Assembly: GCF_029868745.1 (NCBI RefSeq)
Contig: NZ_JARWOP010000218.1
Span: 1 to 62,309 of the forward strand
DNA from: Nocardia wallacei
GTDB taxonomy: Bacteria > Actinomycetota > Actinomycetes > Mycobacteriales > Mycobacteriaceae
Length of the DNA: 62,309 bases
Direction of reading: 5' to 3'
In this document: positions 40,102 to 48,542 of the stretch, in pieces
Numbering within the stretch: the stretch's first letter is position 1
Layout of the letters: each line of letters opens with the position of its first letter
Translations under genes and position numbers: made by a program
Notes under the pieces: generated by a model
Databases searched by the model: none
What the model was told of the DNA's origin: nothing
What the model saw: the letters and a program-made list of their open reading frames with translations, nothing else

Positions 40102-41836
40102 CCCGCGGTCCGGCCGAGTCCGGCGCGGAATCGCGGACCACGTACAGCGGCAGGCGCAGGGCCGCGGGTGCGCCGGGGGGCACCACCGGCTGCCGCGGCA
40201 GCACCGCGGGGATGCGGCGGTAGGGCCCGCCCATCGGCGGCCGCGTGTCCTCCGCACCGTTGTTCGGCCACAGCGACGCGGCGCGTTCGGCCTGTGCCGC
40301 GATGGTCAGCGAGGGGTTCACCCCGAGGTTCGCCGAGATCGCCGAGCCGTCGACGACGCTCAGCGTGGGATAACCCCAGACCCGGTGGTACGGGTCGAGG
40401 ACGCCGTGTTCGGCATCGGCGCCGATCACACAGCCGCCGATGAAATGCGCCGTCATCGGGACGCCGAAGACATCCGGCCAGGTGCTGCCGGGCGTGGCGC
40501 CGAGCTTCTCGGAGACCCGCCGGGTCACCTCGTGGCCGGGCGGGATCCACGTCGGATTGGGCTCGCCGTAGCCCTGCTTGCTGGTGAAGCGGCGGCCGAA
40601 CAGCCCGCGCTTGGTGTAGGTGGTGATCGAATTGTCCAGGCTCTGCATCACCAGCAGGATCAGGGTGCGCTCGCTCCAGCGGCGAGTCCGCAGCAACCGC
40701 ACCGTCAGCACCGGATGCGCCAGGGCGGTGCCGAAAACCCTTGCCCAGCGCGGTGTCCGGCGCCCGCCGTCGACGAGGTAGGTCTGCAACAATCCCATCG
40801 CGTTGGAACCCTTGCCGTAGCGGACCGGCTCGATGTGGGTGTCGGCGGTGGGATGGAACGACGAGGTGATGGCGACCCCGGCGGTGAGGTCCAGCTCGGG
40901 ATTCACCTCGGTGCGGCCCGCTCCGAGAATGGCCTCCGAGTTGGTGCGGGTGAGTACCCCGAGCCGGGACGAAAGATGCGGCAGCACACCGGAATCGCGC
41001 ATCCGGAACAGCAACTGCTGGGTCCCCCAGGTGCCCGCCGCGAGCACCACCTGGCGGGCCGAGAACGTCCGCGGCCGACGACGGACCCACGCGCCGGTAC
41101 GACGGGTGTCTACCCGCCAGCTGCCGTCCGGCTGCGGCCGCAGCGCGGTCACGGTGGTCATCGGGTGTATCTCGGCGCCGGCGCGTTCGGCGAGCCCGAG
41201 ATAGTTCTTCACGAGGGTGTTCTTCGCGCCGTGCCGGCAGCCGGTCATGCACTCGCCGCACTCGACGCAGCCGGTGCGCTCGGGGCCGACGCCGCCGAAA
41301 TACGGGTCCGGCACGGTCTTTCCGGCCTCACCGAAGTAGACGCCGACCGGAGTGGGGACGAACGTGTCGCCGACGCCCATGTCGCGCGCCACCGATTCGA
41401 TGATCTCGTCGGCGGGCGTGGTGTGTGGGTTGGGGACCACGCCGAGCATCGCGCGGGCCTGGTCGTAATGCGGGCTCAATTCCGCGTCCCAGTCGGTGAT
41501 TTCGGCCCACTGCTGATCGCCGAAGAAGGCCGGGCCGGGCTTGTACAGGGTGTTGGCGTAGTTGAGCGACCCGCCGCCGACGCCCGCGCCCGCGAGGATG
41601 AAACAGTCCCGCAGCCGGTGAATGCGTTGAATCCCATAGCAACCCAGCCGCGGCGCCCACAGATAGCGGCGCAGATCCCAATTCGTGGCGGCGAAGTCGG
41701 CATCGGAGAATCGGCGGCCGGCCTCGACCACCGCGACCCGGTAACCCTTCTCCACCAGCCGCAGCGCCGTCACGCTGCCACCGAATCCGGAACCGACGAT
41801 CAGCACGTCGACATCGCACCGCCGCTCTGCGGTCAT
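40091..41836 (-). CDS. choD: GMC oxidoreductase, ChoD type (cholesterol oxidase-like)
   Basis: The protein has 581 residues from the ATG at 41836, seven bases after AGGAGG. It has the FAD fold VLIVGSGFGGSVTALRLVEK, the GAGVGGGSLNYANTLY motif, a Cys-rich TGCVECGECMTGCRHGAKNT, and the C-terminal FIGGCVIGADAEHGVLDPYH plus LGVNPSLTIAAQAERAASLW. These blocks match mycobacterial ChoD nearly throughout. ChoD was named a cholesterol oxidase but its true substrate in mycobacteria is disputed. There is no signal peptide. It shares no operon with the flanking genes. Confidence 0.9.
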   Translation of the reverse strand: MTAERRCDVDVLIVGSGFGGSVTALRLVEKGYRVAVVEAGRRFSDADFAATNWDLRRYLWAPRLGCYGIQRIHRLRDCFILAGAGVGGGSLNYANTLYKPGPAFFGDQQWAEITDWDAELSPHYDQARAMLGVVPNPHTTPADEIIESVARDMGVGDTFVPTPVGVYFGEAGKTVPDPYFGGVGPERTGCVECGECMTGCRHGAKNTLVKNYLGLAERAGAEIHPMTTVTALRPQPDGSWRVDTRRTGAWVRRRPRTFSARQVVLAAGTWGTQQLLFRMRDSGVLPHLSSRLGVLTRTNSEAILGAGRTEVNPELDLTAGVAITSSFHPTADTHIEPVRYGKGSNAMGLLQTYLVDGGRRTPRWARVFGTALAHPVLTVRLLRTRRWSERTLILLVMQSLDNSITTYTKRGLFGRRFTSKQGYGEPNPTWIPPGHEVTRRVSEKLGATPGSTWPDVFGVPMTAHFIGGCVIGADAEHGVLDPYHRVWGYPTLSVVDGSAISANLGVNPSLTIAAQAERAASLWPNNGAEDTRPPMGGPYRRIPAVLPRQPVVPPGAPAALRLPLYVVRDSAPDSAGPRATG

Positions 41837-41930
41837 GGCCACCTCCTGGCACCGACGCTAACAGCCCGCATCCGCGCAGAGACCGCCTTTGTGGTGACTA
41901 CCAGTGTCCCCGCGAGCGGCCCCCGACAGT

Positions 41931-43178
41931 TCACAGCACGCTGCCGACCTGCCCCGGCTCGAACATGCGCGCGACGAAACTCGCCCGCAGATACCACAGG
42001 TCGGTCGGGGCGTCCGGATTCAGGCCCGTGAGCGTCGCGATCCGGTCGAGGCGACGGCGCACGGCGCTCACCGAGATGCCCAGCCGCCGGGCCGCGGACT
42101 CGCGTTTGCACTGGGACGCGAAGAAGGCGTCGACGGTGTCGACCAGTTCGGGTTCGTCCTGCAGCGGGTCGAGCAGCGACCGCAGGTGGCGGTTGGCCGG
42201 ACCCGGTTGCACCAGTTGGTATTCGCACGCCAGATCCCGGAAGCGGTACAGGCCCGGCCCGCGATCCAACCGCAGTGCCAGGTCCAGGAGTTGGTGCGCG
42301 CGATCGGCGGCCCGCGGGATCCGATCGTTCGGCGACGACACGAACGCCGCCGTCACCGGCGCCTCCGCGGCGCGCGCCAGCCGGTCGATCAATGCGGCGA
42401 GCCGCTCGTCGGCCGCCTCGGCGTCGGCGGACGCCGGGACCAGCGCCGTGCCCCCGTCGACGCTCAGCAGCGCCAGCACGCGCGGTCCGGGTTCCCGGGC
42501 CAGCTCGGCCTGCACCCGGCGCAGTTTGCGGCGCGCCACCACGCCGCCGTCCAGACGCGGATCGTGCTCGTCGGGGTGCGCACCCAGCGCCACGGCCACC
42601 ACCAGGTAGGTCTCGGCCAGCTCGACCTCGTTGCGGCGCACCATGATCGAATCGACGCGGCCGGTCAGCAGCGCCGACACCAGCGTCTGGGAGGCGACCC
42701 GCCGCTCGCCGGTCATCGCCCGTACCTCGTGGGCATAGCCGCGCGCGACCGCGGTCGACAAGGTCCGCAGCGCCTCGATCAGCACCACGCCCGCGCCGTA
42801 CAGGCGGGCCGCCCCGTCGGGCCGGGCACGGGCGCCGACCACCGATTCGGTCACGGCCTCGGCGGCGGCGTGCACCGCGTGCTGGATCGTCTCGACCGGT
42901 AGATCCCGATCCGCCCAGCGAGCCGCGATCGTCTCCAGCCGGGTCGCCGTGCGATCGGGCACCCGCTCGTCCGCGGCGGCCGCCGTCACGATGGCTTCCA
43001 TACAGCAGCGGACCACCGTGAGCAGATCACCGCGCACACCCGGGTCCGAGCGCGCCCCGTCCGCGACCGCGGACAGGTCCAGGCCGTCCACGACCTTGCG
43101 GGACAGCGCCGGATAATTCGGGACGCCGTGCCCCTCGGCGGAAATTCCCGGATTCGCGATACCGTCGGTTACAGTCAC
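41931..43178 (-). CDS. PucR/CdaR-family transcriptional regulator
   Basis: The protein has 415 residues from GTG 43178. The N-terminal helical domain contains LPVETIQHAVHAAAEAVTES. The middle part has LVVAVALGAHPDEHDPRLDG, ARRKLRRVQAEL and LLSVDGGTALVP. The C-terminal helix-turn-helix ESAARRLGISVSAVRRRLDR is followed by IATLTGLNPDAPTDLWYLRA. It is the most diverged of the three full-type PucR proteins in the window. It lies 94 bases upstream of choD on the same strand, so choD is a possible target. Confidence 0.9.
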   Translation of the reverse strand: MTVTDGIANPGISAEGHGVPNYPALSRKVVDGLDLSAVADGARSDPGVRGDLLTVVRCCMEAIVTAAAADERVPDRTATRLETIAARWADRDLPVETIQHAVHAAAEAVTESVVGARARPDGAARLYGAGVVLIEALRTLSTAVARGYAHEVRAMTGERRVASQTLVSALLTGRVDSIMVRRNEVELAETYLVVAVALGAHPDEHDPRLDGGVVARRKLRRVQAELAREPGPRVLALLSVDGGTALVPASADAEAADERLAALIDRLARAAEAPVTAAFVSSPNDRIPRAADRAHQLLDLALRLDRGPGLYRFRDLACEYQLVQPGPANRHLRSLLDPLQDEPELVDTVDAFFASQCKRESAARRLGISVSAVRRRLDRIATLTGLNPDAPTDLWYLRASFVARMFEPGQVGSVL

Positions 43179-43431
43179 AACCGGACCCCCGATTGGGAGA
43201 ATTCACTATTACCCGCCGAATTTCGCTGTAGCACTTCCCCAACCGGCCATCGATGGATGGTCATGACATTCCCCGTTCGACGCTGCGAGGGCACACAATT
43301 GCACGGCGTAATTCGCCAGGGAGAAACTCTAGCCCGAACCGCGCGGCGGGAACAGGTCGAAGTGCACATCGCTGCGCCGGAACGTTGTGCATTGTTGCCG
43401 GTGCGCCGCGGCGGGACGGCCGCGCGGCGGG

Positions 43432-44691
43432 TCAGTGCCCGTCCGCGGGCCCCAGGACACGGACGATCTCCAGTGCCATCGCGATGTGCAGCGGACGCTG
43501 TTCGAGCGGGTACGGCAGCAGGGCGCGGACGCGGTCGAGCCGGTGCACGATCGTGTTGCGGTGGGTGAACAGCGCCCGCGCGGTCCGGGTGGTGTTCGAG
43601 CCCTCGTGCAGATAGACGCGCACCGTCTCGCGCAGTTCGGGATCGGCGGACATCAGATTGCCCAGCGTGCGGGCGACGAACTCGCGGGCGCGCTCCTCGT
43701 CGCCGCCGGTCGCCAGCGCGACCACCTCGACCTCGTCGTAGGTCGCCAGCCGCGCGCCCGAGGGCAGGCGGCGCATGAGTCGTTGGGCCGCAACGGCATC
43801 CAGGTGGGCGCGCCGGAATCCCGCCATCCCCGTGCCGACCGAGCCGACCGCCATGCGCACCCCGGGAGCGGTCATCGCGGGCCGCACCTCGGCCAGCGGC
43901 GGCACCTCCGCCGTCGGCAGCCACACCCACAGCGTGGACGGGCTGGGCACCAGGGTGAGCGGCCGCACCGATCCCGCGGCCTGCGCGAGCGCGTTCACCA
44001 CCTGTTCGAGCGGCTCGGGGGCGGCCGGATAGGTGTCGCTCCACACGATGGCCGCCAGATGCGGCCGGTCCAGTTCGTACCGCAGCCGTGCCCCGGCCCG
44101 GCCCGCGCTGATCGGCGCCCCGCCGAGCACCAGGTTCAGCGTCTCCATCCGCTCGGTGTGGTCGACGTCGGCCAGTTCCCGGCGCTCGCGCTGGATCAGC
44201 TCGAACACACCGGCCAGGGTGTCGTCGATGAAAGCGAATATCGAACCCATGACAACGTCGAGCAATTCCCGCACCTCGTACGGATCCGGGCTCACGAAGA
44301 ACGCCAGCTGCGTCCATTTCCGGATGGCCGCGTTCTGCCCGGCATGGAAATTCGTGACCAGCATTTCGTCGAAACCGTGCCGCACCACCGAGCGGGCGAT
44401 CTCGATGTTCTCCGCGGCGAGATTCGGCGCTACGGGCATTCCCGGGGAGGCGAGATTCGCCAGGCACCAGTGCGTGAGATTCGCGCGCACGCAGGCGCGG
44501 ACCGCCTCGGCGAGCGCCGGTTCGGCGGCGATGGCCGGACTGGCGGCGGCCAGCGAGGCGTCGTCCATCGCCTCGTACATCAGCTCGGGATGGTCCAGCA
44601 CCATCTCCACCGCCGCCCGCAGCAGCTCGGCGGTCCGTTCCGACGGCGGTTCCCAGTACCGTGAGCTGACACCGAAGGCGTCGCCGACCAT
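43432..44691 (-). CDS. PucR/CdaR-type helix-turn-helix regulator
   Basis: The protein has 419 residues from the ATG at 44691, with GGAGGAG upstream. It has an N-terminal helical domain (RTAELLRAAVEMVLDHPELM, then AFIDDTLAGVFELIQRERR), a GGDEF-like middle and a C-terminal helix-turn-helix, NTTRTARALFTHRNTIVHRL, with DRVRALLPYPLEQRPLHIAM after it. It belongs to a different subgroup from the other PucR genes here. The 3' end is 253 bases from the start of the next PucR gene on the same strand. Confidence 0.88.
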   Translation of the reverse strand: MVGDAFGVSSRYWEPPSERTAELLRAAVEMVLDHPELMYEAMDDASLAAASPAIAAEPALAEAVRACVRANLTHWCLANLASPGMPVAPNLAAENIEIARSVVRHGFDEMLVTNFHAGQNAAIRKWTQLAFFVSPDPYEVRELLDVVMGSIFAFIDDTLAGVFELIQRERRELADVDHTERMETLNLVLGGAPISAGRAGARLRYELDRPHLAAIVWSDTYPAAPEPLEQVVNALAQAAGSVRPLTLVPSPSTLWVWLPTAEVPPLAEVRPAMTAPGVRMAVGSVGTGMAGFRRAHLDAVAAQRLMRRLPSGARLATYDEVEVVALATGGDEERAREFVARTLGNLMSADPELRETVRVYLHEGSNTTRTARALFTHRNTIVHRLDRVRALLPYPLEQRPLHIAMALEIVRVLGPADGH

Positions 44692-44818
44692 CGCGCTCCT
44701 CCGATCCGACGCGTCCCTACTGTCGGTCGGCCAGGCTACGACACCGCGGCGATGCCCGAAATGTGCTGCGGCGTCGATGATGACGGTCCACAATCCGGTG
44801 CCGGGACCGCGATGACAC

Positions 44819-45850
44819 CTAACGCACCCGGCGGGCCAGTGCGGCCTCGAACATCGGCCAGGAGTTGTGCAGGTCCTGCTGCCAGTAACCCCACGAATGC
44901 GTGCCGGTCGGACGGAAGTCGAAGGTGGCCGGAATGTCCAACTCCCGCAACCGGTCCCGCAACTGGTAGGTGCACACGTTCGCGATCGCCTCGAGCGGCG
45001 CGCCGAACATCAGCTGCCAGGTGAGCTGCAGCAGGTCGCCGCGGGTGCCCTCGGGGGTGTCCAGAGCGCCGGGGACGCCGGTGCCCGTGGCCACGTAGAT
45101 CGCTGTCCCGCGCAACCGGTCGGCGTGCACGTAGGGGTCGTGGGCGGCCCACGCCGGATCCGACGGCGGGCCCCACAGGTTGGCGACATTGCCGCGCTGG
45201 CGCGCCACCACGGCGGCCACCATGGCCTGCCCGCCGGGGTTGCTGGTCTGGATGCAGCCGCTGTAGGACCCGATCGCCCGGTACAGGCCCGGCGCGCTCA
45301 GCGCGAGCTGGAACACCGAGGTGCCCGCCATCGACAGTCCGGCGATCGCGTTGGCGCCGTTGCCGTTCAGGGCCGCGTCCACGATCGGCGGCAGCTCCGC
45401 GGTGAGGAACGTCGCCCAGCGCTGGCGGCCGAGAATCGGGTCGTCGGATCGCCAGTCGGCGAAGTAGCTGCCCGCGCCGCCGATCGGGATGACGACGTTG
45501 ACCTGTTTGTCACCGAAGAACTCGGCGACGTCGGTCTCGTCGTACCAGCTGCCGTCCACTCCGCCGTTGGCGCCGTTGAGCAGGTACAGCGTCGGCGCGG
45601 GCGTCTGCTCGTCCGGGGCGCGCAGCACGCGGGAGCGGACGACGACGTTCATCGCGGCCGAGTACACGTACAGGTCGAGGTAGCGGCCGGGGTGCGCCTG
45701 GATGCGGTCGAGGCGGGAGCCGTCGGCCGACATCGTCACCGGCGGTTGTGCTTGTGCCACAGTAGGATCGGCGAGCTGCGCGACGGCCAGCAGCAGCGCC
45801 GCGAGCAGCGTGCGCCGCATCGGTGCGACGCGCGCGTGGTGTCCGGTCAC
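44819..45850 (-). CDS. Secreted mycolyltransferase-like esterase (antigen 85 family), copy 1
   Basis: The protein has 343 residues from GTG 45850, with GAAGGA upstream. A signal peptide (RRTLLAALLLAVAQLA to AQA) leads to a mature alpha/beta-hydrolase. The nucleophile Ser is in IAGLSMAGTSVFQLAL, and the late catalytic His is in THSWGYWQQDLHNSWPMF. The block NGANGGVDGSWYDETD is typical of the antigen 85 fold. These enzymes transfer mycolic acid between trehalose and arabinogalactan in the envelope. The gene is followed on the same strand by no partner; gpgS lies upstream. Confidence 0.88.
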   Translation of the reverse strand: MTGHHARVAPMRRTLLAALLLAVAQLADPTVAQAQPPVTMSADGSRLDRIQAHPGRYLDLYVYSAAMNVVVRSRVLRAPDEQTPAPTLYLLNGANGGVDGSWYDETDVAEFFGDKQVNVVIPIGGAGSYFADWRSDDPILGRQRWATFLTAELPPIVDAALNGNGANAIAGLSMAGTSVFQLALSAPGLYRAIGSYSGCIQTSNPGGQAMVAAVVARQRGNVANLWGPPSDPAWAAHDPYVHADRLRGTAIYVATGTGVPGALDTPEGTRGDLLQLTWQLMFGAPLEAIANVCTYQLRDRLRELDIPATFDFRPTGTHSWGYWQQDLHNSWPMFEAALARRVR

Positions 45851-45889
45851 GGTGAGTCCTTCGTTGACGGTGATCGCGCGGCGGGACGG

Positions 45890-46828
45890 TCACGGGTTGA
45901 GCAGGGAGCAGTCGTAGGCGAGCAGGTCCGCCATGGCGGGGCGGTCCTCGAGCGACACCGTGGTGGTGTGCCGCCGCCACCCCGCGCCGTCGGGCCGGTA
46001 CTGGGTCAGTCCCGTGCCGGAGTCGCCGATGCCGAGCCGGTCCAGCATGGTCGCCACGATCTGGCGGCTCATCACGGCGAGTTCGTGGGTGGGGCGGTTG
46101 CGGTGCACCCGGGTGCCGAGGTCCACCTGCCCGATGGCGGACGCGCCGTGGCGGCGCCAGGTGTCGAGCAGCAGGCCGATCTCGACGCCGTACCCGGGCG
46201 CGAACGGCACGGCGGTCAGCAGTTCGCGGGTCGCGGCGTATTCGCCGCCGAGCGGTTGCACGAGGTCGGCGAGGTCGGGGGCGAGCGCGGTCAGCAGCGG
46301 CCGGGCTACCAGCTGCGTGACCCGGCCCCCGCCGTCGGCGTCGCCGGACGGGTCGTGCCCCAGCGGCCTGCGGTAGCAGCCCTTCACCAACCGCAGCCCG
46401 TCGTCGAGCAGCAAGGGGGCCACCAGCGCGGGGACGAAACGCGGGTCGGGGTCGCGCAGGTCGGAGTCGATGAAGACGATGATGTCACCGGTCGCGACGG
46501 CCAGCGACCGCCACAGCACCTCGCCCTTGCCGGGGCGCGGCGGCAGCGAGGGCAGAGCCTGCTCGCGGGTGTAGACGGCGGTGGCGCCGGCCGCGCGGGC
46601 GCGGTCGATGGTGGCATCGGTGGAACCGGAGTCGACCACGATGAGCTCGTCGACCAGCGTACCCACCAGACCGCGAATCGTGGCGAGCACGCCGCCGACC
46701 GTCTCCTGCTCGTTCAGCGCCGGGACGACGACCGAAATCGTCCGGCTCCCTTTGTATTCGGTCAGTTCCGGGAGCGACCATTCACCCCGGAACCAGGTGA
46801 TGCCCGTGGTGTCGGCCGTGAGCGACAT
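45890..46828 (-). CDS. gpgS: Glucosyl-3-phosphoglycerate synthase
   Basis: The protein has 312 residues. GT-A glycosyltransferase blocks are VVVPALNEQETVGGVLATIR, VVDSGSTDATIDRARAAGA, the pyrophosphate-contacting LPPRPGKGEVLWRSL, the metal-binding FIDSDLRDPDPRFV and GGEYAATRELLTAVPFAPGY with GVEIGLLLDT. This matches GpgS of mycobacteria, which makes glucosyl-3-phosphoglycerate, the first step to methylglucose lipopolysaccharides that modulate fatty-acid synthesis. It lies 18 bases after the membrane glycosyltransferase gene and 39 bases before the mycolyltransferase gene, in one transcription direction. Confidence 0.93.
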   Translation of the reverse strand: MSLTADTTGITWFRGEWSLPELTEYKGSRTISVVVPALNEQETVGGVLATIRGLVGTLVDELIVVDSGSTDATIDRARAAGATAVYTREQALPSLPPRPGKGEVLWRSLAVATGDIIVFIDSDLRDPDPRFVPALVAPLLLDDGLRLVKGCYRRPLGHDPSGDADGGGRVTQLVARPLLTALAPDLADLVQPLGGEYAATRELLTAVPFAPGYGVEIGLLLDTWRRHGASAIGQVDLGTRVHRNRPTHELAVMSRQIVATMLDRLGIGDSGTGLTQYRPDGAGWRRHTTTVSLEDRPAMADLLAYDCSLLNP

Positions 46829-46846
46829 CGAATCTCCTTGTGCGCG

Positions 46847-48430
46847 TCAGATGCCCGCGTCGAGCACGTTGGTGGTCAGAACCGGCCAGGTCTCGGCCCA
46901 GGACCGGGCGGGCCGGTCGCAGCGCCAGACGGTGAGCTTGCGGTCGATGCCGGGGAACCCGAGCCGGTCGTCCAGGCGAGCCACCGGGCGGACGCCGGAG
47001 AACGTCCGGCGCAGAGTGGTTTCGGCGGCCGCCGGGGCGACATACAGGACGGTCGTGGCGGTTTCGGGCGGCGTCCCGAAGTAGGCGAAGCCGCGGTCGG
47101 GGCTGTACACCGCGGGCAGGTCCGTGTGGTCGAGAGCGCTTGCCTGCCAATAGGTGTGCGTGACGATCACGGTGCGCGCTCGCTCGTCCGGCGGCAGTTC
47201 GCGATAGGCGTCGCGCACAGTGGCGGCCAAGCGGTCCCAGCCGCTGGTGCCGAACAGTCGCAGGCGGGCCGACAGCTGGCTCTGCGTATCGGTCGGCTGC
47301 CGCAGCTCTCCGGCCGGTCGCGGCAGGAGGATGAGCACCGTGCCGACGATCGCGGCCGAGAGTACGGCCGACACCATAGCCGCCGCGGGCACCCAGCGGA
47401 TCTCGCGGTCGAAAAGCCATACCGCACCGGCCGCGAACAGCACCGGAAACAGACCCGCCAGATAGTAGGGCCGGGTGCCGGTGGCCACCAGGAACAGCAG
47501 CTGGCACAGTACGGCCACGGCGACGAACCGGTGGCTGTACAACGCACGAGAGATCGTCGCCGCCCGGCCCCACGCCCACAGTCCCGCCGCGGCGAGGATC
47601 CCGCCGAGCAACCCGACGAGCAGGACCAGTTGCAGCGGCAGTCCGGGGACGCCGCCGGTCGCGGCCTGCTGCTCGGCCCGGATCACCGCGCCCATCGCGA
47701 CCTGCGGCCAGCCGTGCCGCGCCTGCCAGAGCACTCCCGGCAGCGTCGACCCGGCGACCAGGAGCGCGCCCAGCCACAGCGCGCGGCGGCGCAGCAACTC
47801 GCGCGGCCCGCACAGCGCGATCCCCAGACCGAGTCCGAGCAGCAGCGCCGGCAACAGCAGCTTGACCTGTATGTCGACCGCGGCCACCACCGCGGCGGCG
47901 AGCAGCAGCCGATCATCGCGAATCCGGTTCCAGCGCACCAGCAGCCACACCAGCGTCGCGGTGAGGGTGGTGTCCAGCGCGAAGGTCGACAGGGTCGCCG
48001 CCTGCGTCACCAGGAACGGACAGGTCGCGTAGCCGAGCGCGGCCGTCACCTGCGCCGCGCGGCCACCGCCGAACTCCCGCGCCGTCGCGGCGGCCACGAC
48101 GATCGCGACGACCGTCGCCAGGATTGCCGGGAACCGCAGCACGACAAGCGAATCCGGCACGAGGGCGTCGGCGCACCGCGCCAGCAGCGGTATAAGGGGT
48201 CCCTGGTCGACGTACCCGAAGGCCAAGCGCCGTCCTGCCGCCAGGAAGTACAGCTCATCGCCGAAGTAGTCGTACCGGTCGGCGCGCGCGAACAGCACCG
48301 CCGCGGCCACGCCTGCGATCGCGAGGATCGGGCGAAACGCCAACGGCGGCAGGGCTTCCGAAGGGCCGATGCCGAGAGCGCCGGATCGATCGGCGGTCTC
48401 GGCGTGCGCGTTCCCGGACGTCGCCGTCAA
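46847..48430 (-). CDS. Integral membrane glycosyltransferase, GT39/ArnT-like
   Basis: The protein has 527 residues. It has about eleven membrane segments and, after the first, the acidic loop DRYDYFGDELYFLAAGRRLA that holds the catalytic carboxylates of the PMT/ArnT type. A soluble C-terminal domain of about 140 residues follows, with TVIVTHTYWQASALDHTDL. It would use a polyprenyl-phosphate sugar and act on the outer face. The start is TTG at 48430; GGAGGAG lies just upstream, which supports it over an internal ATG. The acceptor is unknown. It is between the PapA-like and gpgS genes. Confidence 0.83.
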   Translation of the reverse strand: MTATSGNAHAETADRSGALGIGPSEALPPLAFRPILAIAGVAAAVLFARADRYDYFGDELYFLAAGRRLAFGYVDQGPLIPLLARCADALVPDSLVVLRFPAILATVVAIVVAAATAREFGGGRAAQVTAALGYATCPFLVTQAATLSTFALDTTLTATLVWLLVRWNRIRDDRLLLAAAVVAAVDIQVKLLLPALLLGLGLGIALCGPRELLRRRALWLGALLVAGSTLPGVLWQARHGWPQVAMGAVIRAEQQAATGGVPGLPLQLVLLVGLLGGILAAAGLWAWGRAATISRALYSHRFVAVAVLCQLLFLVATGTRPYYLAGLFPVLFAAGAVWLFDREIRWVPAAAMVSAVLSAAIVGTVLILLPRPAGELRQPTDTQSQLSARLRLFGTSGWDRLAATVRDAYRELPPDERARTVIVTHTYWQASALDHTDLPAVYSPDRGFAYFGTPPETATTVLYVAPAAAETTLRRTFSGVRPVARLDDRLGFPGIDRKLTVWRCDRPARSWAETWPVLTTNVLDAGI

Positions 48431-48542
48431 CGGCTCCTCCAGCTGACACCCGGCACCACCCGTGCCCGGACGCGGTGGCCCGAACGGGTTCCGGCCCGGA
48501 CGCTCCCCGGCGGACGCGGCGGTCCGCCGCCATGCCGCCGTC

